DNA of 64,000 bases from Acorus gramineus (lineage: Eukaryota; Streptophyta; Magnoliopsida; Acorales; Acoraceae). The notes under the pieces were generated by a model, which was given only the letters and a program-made list of their open reading frames with translations, was not told where the DNA came from and searched no databases. Where the stretch lies: positions 13,130,729-13,194,728 of the forward strand of contig JAUJYN010000012.1 in NCBI GenBank assembly GCA_030737835.1, read 5' to 3'. Of this stretch, positions 33,430-46,208 are shown piece after piece (positions within the stretch are counted from its first letter, which is position 1; every line of letters begins with the position of its first letter). The position numbers and the translations under genes are program-made.

Positions 33430-34559
33430 CTACAGAAAACGCCCACCAGTCCCGTGCCCAGTGGTGGTGTGGGTCCCTCCTGTGAGCGGGTTATGGCCCG
33501 TGGTGGTTCCAGTCCCGGTCCCAGCCCCAATTGGGTGCGACCCGACCGCCCCACTGATCACGTGGTCCGTCATTCCCCCAGTTGGGTGGCCTGCAACACC
33601 ACCCGGGCCGCCGAGGCGGGCCGCCTCCTTGGCTGCCGCGTTTTGCTCGTGGACCTCTTGCTTGTTGATTTCGGCATGTTGGATCTTCTCCTCCTTCCTC
33701 TGTGTCGCCATCTCCTTCTCCATCGGGTTGTGCGCCGTCATTCTCTCCGCCTGAGATTGGATAATTTTCAAAAACAACTTTTTCATGAAAATATATATCA
33801 AAATGTGAAACCCAAAATTAAAAATTTTAGAAATTTGATCATTTGAAAATTGATTTTACCGTTCTGATTACACATTCATGTATGCAAGAAAATATTGTTT
33901 ATGTAAAAAATGATATCTAGTAGTAGAGCTTTAACTTGGGTCGAGTTAATTCCAGACCTGAATCTGACAGGTTGAACCCGATTTTTACATAGATTGGGTT
34001 GGTCAAATCAGGTTCAGATTCGGGTTAACCAATTCAGATTGTCTCACAAATCGGGTTAGGCTCGAGTTGACTCATTCACAACCCGACCCAATCTAAACCC
34101 ATAAATTAATAATTAAAAAAAAAATCACGACTAATAGACGTACTCAAAATAAAAAAAACCGATATCAATGTGAGAGGCGCAATAAAACATGTCAGTTATA
34201 ATATGTAAAATTATGATAACTGTTCACTTTTAATTACAGTCTCCTAATAAGATATGAACTTATAACTAATAAAGTATTCTTGGTTAGAGAAAAATATATG
34301 AAATTGAAGAACATGATAAGATCCAGACTTGAGACTTAGATACTACTCAGTGTGATATGAATCTTTATACAATATTCAACAACGATAGTTACATGGATGA
34401 AATGATCTATCATGTTCCAAGAACATATGATGTTTATGTATGCATATATACCTTCTCTTGGGCAGTGGCCTTGGTTTTGTCCATGCCGGCCTTGGCGGTG
34501 GCCGCCACATTCCCCGCCGCCTCCTTCGCCGCCGCCGCTGCGTTCTTCCCCGCCTGCAT
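33430..34559 (-). CDS. Late embryogenesis abundant protein, group 4 (LEA_1 family)
   Basis: Two exons, 34559-34452 and 33750-33430, joined in phase 0, 142 residues. The first part is a helical, Ala/Lys/Glu-rich stretch (MQAGKNAAAAAKEAAGNVAA, TAKAGMDKTKATAQEK, AERMTAHNPMEKEMATQRKE, KIQHAEINKQEVHEQNAAAK), the LEA_1 (PF03760) domain. The second part is a disordered Gly/Thr/His tail (GGPGGVAGHPTGGM, GAGTGTGTTTGHNPLTGGTH). These hydrophilic proteins accumulate in seeds and drought-stressed tissue and protect enzymes and membranes on drying. Closest in layout to Arabidopsis LEA4-5 by memory. The promoter has four G-boxes and RY-like motifs, fitting ABA and seed expression. Confidence 0.92.
33929..34110. 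repeat. GGGTTGGGTT-rich repeat fragment
   Basis: Contains GATTGGGTTGGTCAAATCAG, TCAGATTCGGGTTAACCAAT and ACAACCCGACCCAATC, matching the left half of the element at 39211-39645. It lies in the LEA intron. Confidence 0.6.
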
Positions 34560-34638
34560 CTTCTCTTTTTGATTGACTGAACTGTTATTGAAATTTAGAT
34601 GAAAGTTTGATATGAGATTTGAGGAGGTTTTGATGTTG

Positions 34639-34775
34639 CATTATATAGGGTTGGCATAGGTTCTGTTAGAGGGACACGTGCATTGTGGTATTGACACGTG
34701 TATGTTATACGTGGTGTTTTTATGACACGTGGCGCGCTTACACTCGCGTTTGGACACGTGTTATGCATGTGCATG
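34639..34775 (-). promoter_or_regulatory. LEA promoter: TATA box plus G-box/ABRE and RY cluster
   Basis: TATA box at about 34641-34648 (CCTATATAA on the minus strand). Upstream are four CACGTG boxes (34675, 34695, 34726, 34755) and an ACGTGG (34709), then two TGCATG (RY core) motifs at 34764 and 34770. ACGTG boxes are ABA-response elements bound by bZIP factors; RY motifs are bound by ABI3-type factors. Motifs seen; binding inferred. Confidence 0.8.
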
Positions 34776-35107
34776 GGAAAGTGTTTGAAAGTTTCATGTC
34801 CAACCGTGGTTTTCTATTGGGCCTCGGGTCGTAATGGGCTTCGGCAAGTGTCCGTCACGGGAACACTAATTAGTCCTAAGTCCGTTTGGATCCTAGGTGG
34901 GATAGATTCTGCGGTAGAGAACTTGATGAAAGCAGTGTTTAATTGCACGATTGAACAACATTTACATTTACAATAAACTGTATTCGTAATCATACAACTA
35001 AATAGTTGTACTGTAATAGCTTCCTACAGACAGATTTCATACAAATAGTATTCAAAAACTGTGGGAGTGAATAAAACTCAGATTTCTGCATAATCAATTT
35101 TATTATT

Positions 35108-35508
35108 GCGCAACTAAACGCACCCATAGTGAGCGTTTGGATGTAGATTTGGGAATATTATGGGTTTGTAGAAATATAATTTTTTTTAAGATCGTTTTCA
35201 AACAGAAAAAAAAGTTATAGTTTAATTAAAAACTGCGGACACATTTTTACTTAAACATTAGCTTTTTTATAATATATGGAAAGCCAACTTCCTGCAAACT
35301 AAGTTTTACACTCAGCTTTTGAAGAAAAGCTAATTCCCAAACCTATTTCCAAATAGTGCTGTAATATATGCGAATCCAAACCAAAAAAATGATGTCTGCA
35401 TTTTCAACATTAAAACAGTATTGTAGGTTTTTTTTTCGTGTTTGAGAAACTCTGAAAACAACGTTTCTCTACCACACATTGCTACTACAGTTCCAAACAG
35501 GGCCTTGA
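35108..35508. mobile_element. hAT-like MITE
   Basis: The left end, GAGCGTTTGGATGTAGATTT, and right end, CAGTTCCAAACAGGGCC, have the T/GTTTGGA...TCCAAAC pattern of plant hAT MITEs. The interior includes TTTGAGAAACTCTGAAAACA, matching the fragment in NTAN1 intron 6. Confidence 0.5.
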
Positions 35509-38500
35509 ACAGAAACTATTCAATGGTGTCCTTTAAATTTTTTAGCATTGTTACTCTCAGTTTTTTTTTCCAATCCCAAATGCATTCTTGTTAATCTCGT
35601 TAGTCCTTCCACTTTATCTTCGTTGAAAATTTTTCACATTTTCAATAATGATACTAATAAATTCATTAGAATATATACTTTACTTTTTATATAAAAATAT
35701 ATCTTATTAAATGAGATATATGACTTCTATGAAAATAAAAACATGAGTGGAATGCATTTTGGATTATAAAATGGATTGAATGTAAGATTTTCCTTAATTT
35801 TTCATTGTTTATGGATGACAATCCAAAAAAGCAAATGACATATCTAATTCTGTGTGCAGCCCCATCCAGAGTTCTTGCGAAATTTTAATTTTTTGAAAAA
35901 AAATATACATTCGTTTATTGAAGTATATATTATAAAAAGTGATGTTTATACTGAGATATGTTAGTGTGTTTTTTTTAAAAAAAAATTTAAATTTTTTTTT
36001 ATATACTGTGATAATATATTATACATTGTTATATTGCACTATCATAAATGTATGGATGATGGAGGATTGCTTCTAACATTTAATCAGTGAATTGAGTGTA
36101 TCTAACATTTAATAAGTGGATCTGGCATTTAACATTTAGGTATATGTCAATTTTTTTAAAATTACAGTGAAGCAACCAAAGATTTTGAAAGTTCACCCTA
36201 AAGCCGTCCCTTTTTCCAAAAAGTGTTATCAAATCAGTCCTTTTGTGAGAGAGTACACACACTTTTTTTTAATACATACTTAATTAACAATACAAAAAAA
36301 TATATTTATATAAATTGAATGATATATGTTTATATTCATAATGACATATATTTTAACATACACGCATATGTATTACGGAATAGGATAAAACTGCATGCAT
36401 TAGTGAGTGTATCAATGCTCTATGAAAAATTGTTGAGCCCCACGTTCTAATCTTGCCCATGATGAGCATGAAAGCTTTTTTTTGTACATTGTTAAATTCA
36501 GTTTTTTTTTTACAGTTTAAAATACAGTTTTATATACCTCGTTAGAATTTCAATGAAGCATATGCAATATCTAACGATGAATATACTTTGTTGAATTTTT
36601 TCTTATATTTATTAAAAATGAGTTCATTCAACTTGAAATAGAGAGATAGCAAAGTAGATAAATGAATCTGATCGTTAAACGTAGGGCTAGTTTGACAAGG
36701 GATCTTTATTATGATGCTTTCAATCCATCTACCCTCACTTTAATCGCCTCCTTGGATATTATTAGCCTGCCTATATGCAGAGGTAATGAAATTAATTAAA
36801 CTTTGTCTTTATTAATTGTGGAAATTGAAGTGCTTTTTCCGGTTCTGGAGTTACTTTATTTGATGCTTAACGGTTAGATTTCCTCTTACCTAATTCACCA
36901 GTATCTCATGGAAGGAGTTCAGCCCGTAATGAAAGTGAGGCGATTAGGGGGAGCACTTTTTTTTAATAAAATATAGATCTTATTAAATAATGTTTATTAT
37001 TTTTAAAAAAATAATAACTTGTGTTTGAGTTTATGAGTAAAAAAATAAATGGATAACATTACTTATGCTATCAAATACAATCAGTTTCACGGGTTTTTGA
37101 TTTTTTATAATGAATTTATATATAATTTCATGAAGCATACCTAAAAATACGAAAAAAACATACACATGTTCAAGAAAAGAAATATATAGGTTAACAAATA
37201 TTGTAATCGGAGCTATTTACAAGACTGTTGTCAACCAATAAAATAGAATAATTCATAATATAATATAATATCACTTCGATTTATTCACACATCAGCTTCT
37301 AAAAAGACAATTAGTTACGAAATTATGAAATATAGTAATATAAAGCTCAACTTTCCACGCATTCCATCACATGATTTTGACTAGTCCAATACTCCAATTG
37401 TCATAACTCTCTTCCTTCTTTTTTTTCTTTTTTTTTAATGTTTCTTGTTTGGCCACCTATTCAAACATGATTTTTTTATTCTTTGAATTACTTTTGCTCA
37501 TTTTAAAATTTTTATTTCCCTTTTTTTTTGGGTGGGTTTTGTTAGGAAGAAGTCACACATCATAATTGATGATTAAAGTAGGTATAGGTTGCATTAGTCT
37601 ATAGTTAGCCAACTCATCCATTGCACATCCATTTAGGTTATCTACCTTTAATTTAAGCTTGACTTCCTCTTTTAACTATATAACTACCCATGTAAAATGT
37701 TAGGTTTGAATCCTCAGAACAACAAATTTAAACGAAGTTTTCTTTTTCTCACAAAACTATCACTTGATTTCCTAGTATGTTGATCTAATAAGTCTATTTT
37801 TGTATTGAATTTTGGTGGTATACAAAAACATTTTGTTTAGGTGACATATAGTACTTAGGCATTAAAAACATAGAAAATTAACATGTTGGATTAATAAATT
37901 AGCAATGAATCGTTTTCTTCTTCTTGTTATCAGGATATTCTTCAAGGCTTGGCACATCCAAATGTCATAATTTACAGATGATTATTCCAAACGCCACTAT
38001 TTTGTTTATGATGATTCTAAAGAGATATTCTGGTCGAATAAGAAATCATTTGTGTAGGATTATAAAAAACACTCACTAAAGAATGTTTTTTGGAAGACTG
38101 TTTGATTCCCAAAAAAAATATTATTTTTTAAAAAACTGTTCTAAAATGATATTTATAATTAAAAAAAATCGAATATCACTTTGCAATTGATCATTTGAAA
38201 TTTAGGCATTTGGAATTATGTTTGCAGTTTTTAAACACCCTGGCCCCTAAGGTCTCGAGGATGTGTTTGAAAACGGAATTAAAAAAAAAAAAAAATTCAC
38301 TTAAGAGATAACTTTTTAGTAGTCATACTTTTGCTAGATATCTTAAAAAAATTATAATTGAAGATTATTTTTCACTTCTTAAAAAACAAGAGTTTACATT
38401 AAAGTGATTCTTATAAAAACAAAATCTTAAAAAGTTGTCTAATCATATTTTTGAAAGTCATTAAAATTAACATTATATGTCCTACCAAAGGCAATCACAT

Positions 38501-38708
38501 GTTTTTGTTTCAATAGTGCACTCAAATATTTTTAACTAGTGTTACAAATCATGTGACGGCTTATAATATTTATATTCAATCATCTGTGATGTGTCCCTTT
38601 GATTTGTTTGACTACATGTAATGCACGTGAGGAGTATTATAAAAACACCAAACAATGTTGTTTTTTTCACGCTCCTTCACGTGTGACACGTAGATCTTCC
38701 AAATAATA

Positions 38709-39752
38709 AAAGGAAAAGTTTTTCACATAACCCCATTTAAACTGAGTGAAATTCATACAACCCCCTAACTTTTCTTTAAATCCATGTAACTCCCTAAAAT
38801 CACATATGAAAATTCAAATAATCTTCTAAATTAAACTTCACATATAAAGAATATTATGTGAATATATATGTCGTTTGAATTTCAGTTACAAAATACACAG
38901 TATTATGTGAATATTAACCCTCGCAAAATACACAGTATACCAAAAACCCTTATAATTAATATGTTAAAAATACAGAAAATCCCCTATAAATAACGATTTT
39001 AACCCTCGAAATAAGATTTTATAATATATTCGGAGGGATAAAATCGTCATTTACATGAGTTTTTTTTTCCCTATATTTTAACACATTGTAATGGATTTTT
39101 GTTACATTATGTTTTCACCTAAGGTTAACCAAATGAAATATTCACATAATATTCCTCATCTATCGAAGAAAGCTTAAACTCAGGAGACTACTTGGATTTA
39201 TATAGATTAGGGCTGCAACCTGGGTCGGATTGAAACTGATTTTTATATGGGTTGGGTTGGCCAAATCGGGTTCGGGTTCGAGTTGACCAATTCGGGTTGA
39301 CTTACAAATATGGTTGGGTTCGGTTTGGCTTCACTGACAACCCAACTCAATTCGAACTTGTAAACTAATGGTTAAAAAAATCATGGTCATTCATTATGTA
39401 GCTCCTAATCTGAGCCGTTCGAATTTTAGGTAAAACTAATCTTATGGGTTGGGTTGGTTTATTTAATTTGTACATCGTATTTAAAAATCGAGTTGGACCG
39501 GGTTGATTTATTTAATCACAGGTTGGGTTTGGATTAGTCTAATTCAGGTTGGAAATCGGGTTGGGTCATATTAGAGTTGAGTATTTTAGAATTCGGGTTG
39601 GGTTTGGATTGGGTCAACCCGAACCCAACCCGTCCAAGTTGCAGCAGTAGTATAGATGTTTTTAGGGGGGTCAGATATATGAACTCTTAGAAAACCGGGG
39701 GGTTATATGGACTTTAGATAGTTTATAGGGGGTTATTTGAATTTTTCCCCAA
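38709..39752. mobile_element. TIR element carrying a nested second MITE
   Basis: Left terminal sequence (AAAGTTTTTCACATAACCCC, CATACAACCCCCTAACTTTT, CATGTAACTCCCT) is the imperfect reverse complement of the right end (GGGGGGTCAGATATATGAAC, GGGGGGTTATATGGACTTTA, GGGGTTATTTGAATTTTTCC). The element at 39211-39645 interrupts its interior. Another right-end-like fragment is near 49.69-49.80 kb. Confidence 0.6.
39211..39645. mobile_element. MITE with GCTGCAAC ends and GGGTT-rich body
   Basis: Starts GGCTGCAACCTGGGTCGGAT and ends CCAACCCGTCCAAGTTGCAGC-like (written on one strand), giving about 18-bp imperfect TIRs. The interior is rich in GGGTTGGGTT/GGGTTCGGG motifs on both strands. A truncated relative is at 33929-34110. 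Confidence 0.65.
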
Positions 39753-41197
39753 AAATAAACATGAAACATGTTAAACATACTTGACTACGTATTTTAAACC
39801 TTGATTGTATGGAAGATCACGACATACTACTTTTTCATATTGATTTTATTGCGTGTATCTTACTAATGGAATCTAAGTATATGTAAAGCAAGAGAAAAAA
39901 GCTTTGATTGCCTTCGCATTATTTTTTTAGTTCAAGATAACCCTAACAATAATTAAGATAAACATCTAGATTTTATTAGCATAAAATTATAGAAGCGTGT
40001 CCCATGAGGTTATGTTTAATGAGATGTATCTAAGACAACGTTGGGAAACATGTTTAACAACAATTTCAAGATTTTGTTCTTCAATGAGTCTTATTTAATT
40101 AAATTTGTTTTCAAATGTGTCCCAATAATCAGTATGTGAAAATAAAAGGTATGCCTTATGAAAATTTAATTTTTAAAAATCATTTTAAAAGAAAATGTTT
40201 TTTTTTTCCTAATTAATATCCACACACCAGCGTAAATATGAAATCGTTTTCTACTTGGATATCAAGGATGCAATGAATTGAAGTATAGATTTAGAGTGTA
40301 CTTGAATTGAAAAAATAGAACAAATAACCATGACCCCTTTTTTTTCAAGTGCTGTCAAAGATAGGGAAATCTTGGTGGTATAAAACTTAAGGAATAGTAT
40401 CTTGAGAATAAGCTATTATAATTAAAAAAATATATTGACTTTCTTATTATTTTTAAAATACATATTTATCCTCTCATCTCATCCACTTATTATATTGCTG
40501 TTATGATTAGTTTGACCACCACATAAAATTTTAAGGATAATTTATCCCAGAATTAGAAAATAAAAATACATAAATTTCTATATTCACATATGTCAAATCA
40601 ATATAAAAGAAGGGTATAGAATTTAAGTTGAGAGAAATTTAATCTTTAGATAGATTTATTTATTAATATTGTAACTATTCAATCTGATCGAACATAACCA
40701 ATCAACAGATATAACCAATCCGACAGGAAAAAAATTATCAAATATTCTATTACTCGATCTTTATCTTAAGAAACACATAAAATTATAAATAAGATGAGAA
40801 ATAGAAAATTTATATGTTATTTGATTGTGACTCTATGCATAATCTGATTGTGACAATATTATTCAAATAACCAATTAAAATAACTTAATTTTGTATAAAT
40901 CTAAAATAAATATTTTCAAAAGTTTTCAATTTGAAATAATTAATATGCCATTATTTTATTTAACATCCAAAATTTGAGAAAAAAATTTCATCAAGCAATA
41001 GTTTGTTAATAATATTAATTTTTAATCTTATATGTAAAATATGATATTTGAAGCAATATATTATATTTAAAATCATATATTTATACAAATTTATTTATGA
41101 AATCAAGGATTTTTGAAATTCAATATAATAGATCGATGAATATCTAATATTATTCTTTAAGTATACTGTAATTTATTTTTTTTCCATTTTTACTCTT

Positions 41198-41880
41198 AGG
41201 TCCCTTTTGGTTTGTGCCATTGTTTTTATGGATTTACTTTATGAGAAATCATTTTACCAACAAATCATTTTACTAGAAATCTAGATTCCATTATATTGTT
41301 TGATTCACTAGTGGATTTTTAGAAAGAATCATTTTCCAGTGTTTTGTTCACACATAGATTTTTGCAAGGAATTTGGTTCCAATGTGTAAAATACCATTGC
41401 TATTTTACATCTACTTGTAAAATTTATTTCTTTACCCATATCACAATTATAAAAAAAGAGTAATTTATTTATAAATATTTTTATAAATATTTAACGAATG
41501 TAAATAAATAAAATAACGATTATATAATTAAACATATAATAATAGTAATTTTCCTAAATGAATTGAATATTATAAACTCTCCTAAAAAAAAAGAGGAGGT
41601 GAGTAAAAAAAAAAAAGAGGAGGCTATTTATTTTAAAAGAGATGTAAACAATAATTTAATTCATAGTAAAAATTTGAGATTACCACCATAAAGGGTGAGA
41701 GTCTGAGTTCACCATATTTTTTCAAATGCATATATTTTAATTTCAGTTGGACCCACAATTACCATGAAGATTATCGTTAATCGAACACTAAATTTTATAA
41801 GATTTTTTGGTAATCTTACATGGAATTAAATTCCATCATAAATTGACACGAATCAAACCAAACCAAACATGGCTTTCATC
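41198..41880. mobile_element. Probable hAT-like MITE with TTTTGGTTTG ends
   Basis: Left end GGTCCCTTTTGGTTTGTGCC; right end CAAACCAAACCAAACATGGC. TGGTTTG/CAAACCA termini about 680 bp apart bound a non-coding AT-rich interior. Confidence 0.4.
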
Positions 41881-42239
41881 TAAAAAAATAAATATCATAA
41901 AAAATGAAGAGTAAAATCAGAAATGAAAAAGTCAGAAATAATAAAATTAAAAACTTAAACACTTTTTCTTAGAATATATAGATAGGTAGGTAAATAAATA
42001 AATATATATGAACAAAATAAATTATTATTTTATTATATTTTAGTTATTCTGATCATCCAAATTTATTTTAACTGATATCATGTCCCCTCGTCACTCTTTT
42101 ATTTTTCAACAGGCCAAATGAATTGACCCCGAAATTCCTACATTTTGCATTATTTTAATTTCCCCAATTTGTCCCGAACTGGATGTACTGGATAAACGAC
42201 AAATAAATAGGCCACATAAGGTCAGAATCGTCATTTTGA

Positions 42240-42539
42240 ATCACCCCGTACCCCTGACACGTGTGCAAGGCACATCCGTCAATCACGACAAATCCAGGGG
42301 TAATACAATCATTCATCGTAAATGAAAAGTAGGCCCCAGATATTTTTCGACCCCCAAAACCTATATCAACCGTCCAAATAAAGCGACGTCAAATCTACGG
42401 TTAACAGTCGTTCACGGATGATGCTTGGAGGGAAGATGTCATCCCTTCCAATCAAATCTCGCCACGTAGGATGTTTGGGTGGGGACCACAGCTGGAGCGC
42501 CCTTTTTTCCCATTTTAAATAGCGGTCCTTCGCTTCAAT
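42240..42539 (+). promoter_or_regulatory. FAD2 promoter
   Basis: A GC-richer 300 bp upstream of the leader exon. It has a G-box (CACGTG at 42258), a CCACGT at about 42463 and a TATA-like TTTTAAATAG at about 42513. The transcription start is inferred about 25-30 bp downstream. Confidence 0.6.
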
Positions 42540-42660
42540 TCAGAGAGAGAGAGAGAGAGAGAGTCGGCGAAAGCGGAGAGTGTTTTAGAGAGAGACAGAG
42601 AGCGAGAGAGAGGTTTTCTCTCTCTGCGAATCGAAGGCGACCTTCCTTCATCTCTCTCAG
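42540..42660 (+). other. FAD2 non-coding first exon with a GA microsatellite
   Basis: GA repeat at 42542-42563 followed by purine-rich leader, ending TCTCTCAG|GTCAGT. The downstream acceptor ATTCCAG|GACT at 44497/44498 gives a 1.84 kb intron (42661-44497) in the 5' UTR. A single large leader intron is the normal structure of plant FAD2 genes and usually raises expression. The 5' limit of this exon is approximate. Confidence 0.75.
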
Positions 42661-44497
42661 GTCAGTCGATCTTCCCCCTTAATCTCTCCGTCTTTGTTTT
42701 TGCTGTTTTTTTGGATCTTTTTGGGCGCATTGTGGGTCTGTGTTCGGTTTTTGCGGGTTTTGCGTTTGATTTGTGGAGATGGTGACTTGGAGGACGTTCC
42801 GCCGTTAGATCTAGGGTTTACACGTTGATTTTGCGTTGTTTGGGCGAAAGGTGGTGGTTTTGAATGTTTTGTCGCTTGATTTCTTCGATTTGATGTGAAA
42901 ATGTGATTTTTTTTTAAAGATTTGGACGGTATCATTAGAAGGTTTGACGTGTTTCTGCGTATAAGTGTGATTTTGAAGGTTTTCTCGATCGATTTTTTCG
43001 AATTAGTATGGAAAGATTTGATTTTTTTGGGGTTTCCATGGCATTTGTTTAATGTTTAATAAACGTTTGTCGTTTTTAGTTTTAAATTGTTTTTTTTTAA
43101 TCGATGCAGACTATTGAGCGCATTTTTCGTTTGATTTATATTTTTTTAGGTCTGCAATATTGAACCAGTCTTTATATATTTTTATAATTTTTTTATTTTC
43201 TCTTTTTCATTCAGAATATTGTTTGCTGTGGGAGCAAAAAATCTGACCAAGGTGGTCCATTGTTTTTTTTTGTTTTTAACAATGACCTTCATAAGGGTGT
43301 TTATGGTTGATCTTAGGCTCTCTTTTATGTGCGAAAGAAAATTTTTTTTAGTGAAATGGTTTTGTTTTGTTCCTGTTCTAATCCTAAAAATTAAAATTAA
43401 AAAGAAAAAAAAAATTGCAGCTTTGTGTGATTGGGATATGTTGCTCTTCCTGTGATTGGCTATTTTAAGAAATGAATCCTGACCGTTCAATTACCTAGAC
43501 CAGCCAATATTACTTTATATTCATTTTGGGTCTTTTATGTGTTAAATAAGCAATAACGGTAGGTAGGATGTCTGTTAATTTTTTTATCTCTATATGTGAA
43601 CCAACTTGAATTTTTCCTATTTTTTGGGTTGTTGAAAACCTGAGACAACCATTAAATAGTCCATATATACTATTTTTATTGGCCTATTTTGAGTAGTTAA
43701 TATTGATTGATTGTTTTTTTTTAGAACACTTGTTTCATGCTTGTGTGATTTTGCTAGTCGACCATCTGTGCTTTATGTCTATGAACAGCTGGATGCATGG
43801 GGAACATGTTTTTATTATCTTTTGATTCCCTTCTGTGAAGACATGTGAAACCATGTGAAACACTGCTTTATTTAGGTCATCATCTCAAAAGAACAGTTTT
43901 TTATGCCCATAACAAAAAAAGAATAGTTTTGTATGAGTTATATAGAATCATGAAAAATGATACACATAGCCCCCAAAAATTTCCCTAAAAATCATCTAAA
44001 GAACGTCGTATACTCTTTGTCTGAGGTGATTGTATTTTAATGGATTTTTCTGCATGTAACCTCCAAATAAAGAGTAGATGATCCAGAAGCGATTTTTAAG
44101 GCCTGGTATATCAAAGCTCATGGAATCATATGGGATTCCATACAGTGTGACAGGTATTTGTCATTCATGATTCTCACTGACTCGGTGAAAAGATGCCTCA
44201 CCTGTTGTTTTTCTGGCGATGTCCCCCAAAATATGTCATAACTGAGAGAGCCCCATGTTACATGTGGGTGCCAAAACTATCCACGCATTCATGTGATGGC
44301 TTCCACTTGTATAAGACCTCTTTTGTTCTTTTGTGCATTTGGCATTTATTTCTGTCTTACAGTTCCAAAGGAGCACTTAATTTTAAATGTCTAATATTTT
44401 TGTGTATGCTATGGGTATTCTAGTAATCTCATCTGTTTGAAACAGAGGAGGGAAGAAACACTATATTTAACATTTCCCTCTCTTCCATTCATTCCAG
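42661..44497 (+). other. FAD2 5'-UTR intron
   Basis: T-rich plant intron between GTCAGT and ATTCCAG, 38 bp before the start codon. It contains TCTAGGGTTT near its 5' end and no coding sequence. Confidence 0.75.
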
Positions 44498-44534
44498 GAC
44501 TACTCTCTGTCTTTCCCCAACAAGGACCTATAAA

Positions 44535-45692
44535 ATGGGTGCCGGAGGTCGGATGTCCATCTCTCCTTCTGAACTCCACCAGAAACAGCAACACGATCCC
44601 CTCCGCCGAGTCCCCGCCTTGAAACCACCCTTCACACTAGGACAACTCAAGAAGGCCATACCCCCGCATTGCTTCAACCGTTCGATCCCCCGTTCCTTCT
44701 CCTACGTTGCCTACGATCTCACGATCGTCTTCATCTTCTACTACCTCGCCACCAACTACATTTCCCTCCTCCCTTCCCCTCTCAATTACTTGGCTTGGAC
44801 TCTCTATTGGGTCTGCCAGGGTTGCGTTTTAACCGGGGTCTGGGTCATCGCCCACGAGTGTGGCCACCACGCCTTCAGTGACTATCAGTGGCTCGACGAC
44901 ACTGTGGGTCTCATCCTCCACTCTTCCTTGCTCGTCCCATATTTCTCCTGGAAGTACAGTCACCGCCGCCACCACTCCAACACTGGCTCTCTCGAGCGTG
45001 ATGAAGTCTTCGTCCCAAAACCCAAATCCGAAATGCCCTGGTTTTCGAAGTACCTTAACAACCCCCCTGGTCGGTTCCTGTCCCTCTTCATCACACTCAC
45101 ACTTGGCTGGCCTCTATATCTCACTTTCAATGTATCGGGTCGCAAATACGAGCGCTTCGCCTGTCATTATGACCCTTATGGACCCATCTACAATGACCGC
45201 GAAAGGCTTCAGATCTTCATATCCGATGTTGGCGTCTTTGCTGTCACATACGTCCTCTACCGCCTAGTGGTGTCCTGTGGGATTTCATGGGTCATCCAGG
45301 TCTATGGTGTGCCATTGTTGATTGTGAATGGATTCTTGGTCCTCATCACCTACTTGCAACACACCCACCCATCCCTGCCCCACTACGACTCGTCTGAGTG
45401 GGACTGGCTTCGTGGTGCCCTCGCCACCGTAGACAGGGACTATGGGGTCCTCAACAAGGTGTTCCACCACATCACTGACACTCATGTGGCTCACCATCTG
45501 TTCTCGACGATGCCACACTATCATGCGATGGAGGCAACCAAGGCGATCAAGCCGATCCTTGGAGAGTATTATCAATTCGATGGAACCCCGATTTACAAGG
45601 CGACATGGAGGGAAGCGAGGGAATGTATCTATGTGGAGCCTGATGAGGGGTCGAAAGAGAAGGGCGTGTTTTGGTACAAGAACAAGTTTTAG
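44535..45692 (+). CDS. FAD2: FAD2, ER-bound omega-6 (delta-12) oleate desaturase
   Basis: Intronless CDS of 385 residues, full length for the family. It converts oleate to linoleate on phosphatidylcholine in the ER, using cytochrome b5. The three di-iron histidine boxes are present: HECGHH (107-112), HRRHH (143-147) and HVAHH (317-321). Hydrophobic membrane segments lie around residues 56-78, 84-105, 176-200, 228-248 and 251-273. The N-terminus MGAGGRMS is typical. The C-terminus YKNKF matches the aromatic ER-retrieval signal of FAD2. No premature stop or altered catalytic residue seen. FAD2 is a multigene family in many plants, so this need not be the only or seed-specific copy; a conjugase or hydroxylase role is less likely since residues near the boxes look like a standard desaturase. 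Confidence 0.97.
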   Translation: MGAGGRMSISPSELHQKQQHDPLRRVPALKPPFTLGQLKKAIPPHCFNRSIPRSFSYVAYDLTIVFIFYYLATNYISLLPSPLNYLAWTLYWVCQGCVLTGVWVIAHECGHHAFSDYQWLDDTVGLILHSSLLVPYFSWKYSHRRHHSNTGSLERDEVFVPKPKSEMPWFSKYLNNPPGRFLSLFITLTLGWPLYLTFNVSGRKYERFACHYDPYGPIYNDRERLQIFISDVGVFAVTYVLYRLVVSCGISWVIQVYGVPLLIVNGFLVLITYLQHTHPSLPHYDSSEWDWLRGALATVDRDYGVLNKVFHHITDTHVAHHLFSTMPHYHAMEATKAIKPILGEYYQFDGTPIYKATWREARECIYVEPDEGSKEKGVFWYKNKF

Positions 45693-45984
45693 GTCATCCA
45701 GAACCGGCAATTGATCAAATGGGTATCAGAAGCTCTACTTAACTTATATAGCTCTATGTTTATTTGTCTTGAACTTCATTTGTGTTTGGTAGTTTTAGGA
45801 GGTGGGTCTCATGGGGAGAGGAATTTTGTTTGTACTTTTCACCACTGTTTGTGTTGTCTGTTTTTCTCCGTTTGATGAGCAGGAGTTAATGTGATGTGAA
45901 AGGCTCCGGTTGGAGAAACCAATAAAAATGAGAAAATGTCAGTCACATTCACTCACCAAAACTCTTTACCAAAACTCAGATCTT

Positions 45985-46208
45985 ATTTGTTTTCAATTTT
46001 TTTTAAATAGTAAACATCATTTAATGAAATATATGTCTTGATAAAAAGTGTATATCACTTTATTTTGAGTTGAAGGAATTCATTTTTTAATAAGTGTAAG
46101 AAAATATTTAATATGGTATATACAATATTTAATGAGGTATATGTTTTACTGAATTTTTAATGTGATATATATGACTGTGTTTTAGAGTGAGAAAAAAATC
46201 GAGTGCAA
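45985..46208. mobile_element. AT-rich MITE of the TGTAACA family
   Basis: Very similar over its length to 50470-50695: AGTAAACATCAT(T/C)TAATGAA, AAAGTGTATATCACTTTATT, AATATTTAAT(A/G)TGGTATATA, ACTGTGTTTTAGA. Non-coding. Confidence 0.7.

Larger units (their letters stand above)
34776..42239. other. Large gene-free, AT-rich region with MITEs
   Basis: About 7.5 kb without a recognisable gene or RNA gene. It holds hAT-like MITEs (35108-35508, 41198-41880), a nested TIR element (38709-39752), an AT-rich MITE-like relic (about 35.6-36.0 kb) and long A/T runs. Confidence 0.6.

Noticed and set aside
33929-39645. Interstitial telomere sequence from GGGTT repeats
   Set aside because: The motifs are irregular GGGTTGGGTT/GGGTTCGGG rather than TTTAGGG arrays, and fall inside a TIR-bounded element.
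42479-42682. ORF over the FAD2 leader
   Set aside because: Composed of the GA microsatellite and leader; crosses the clear splice donor at 42660.
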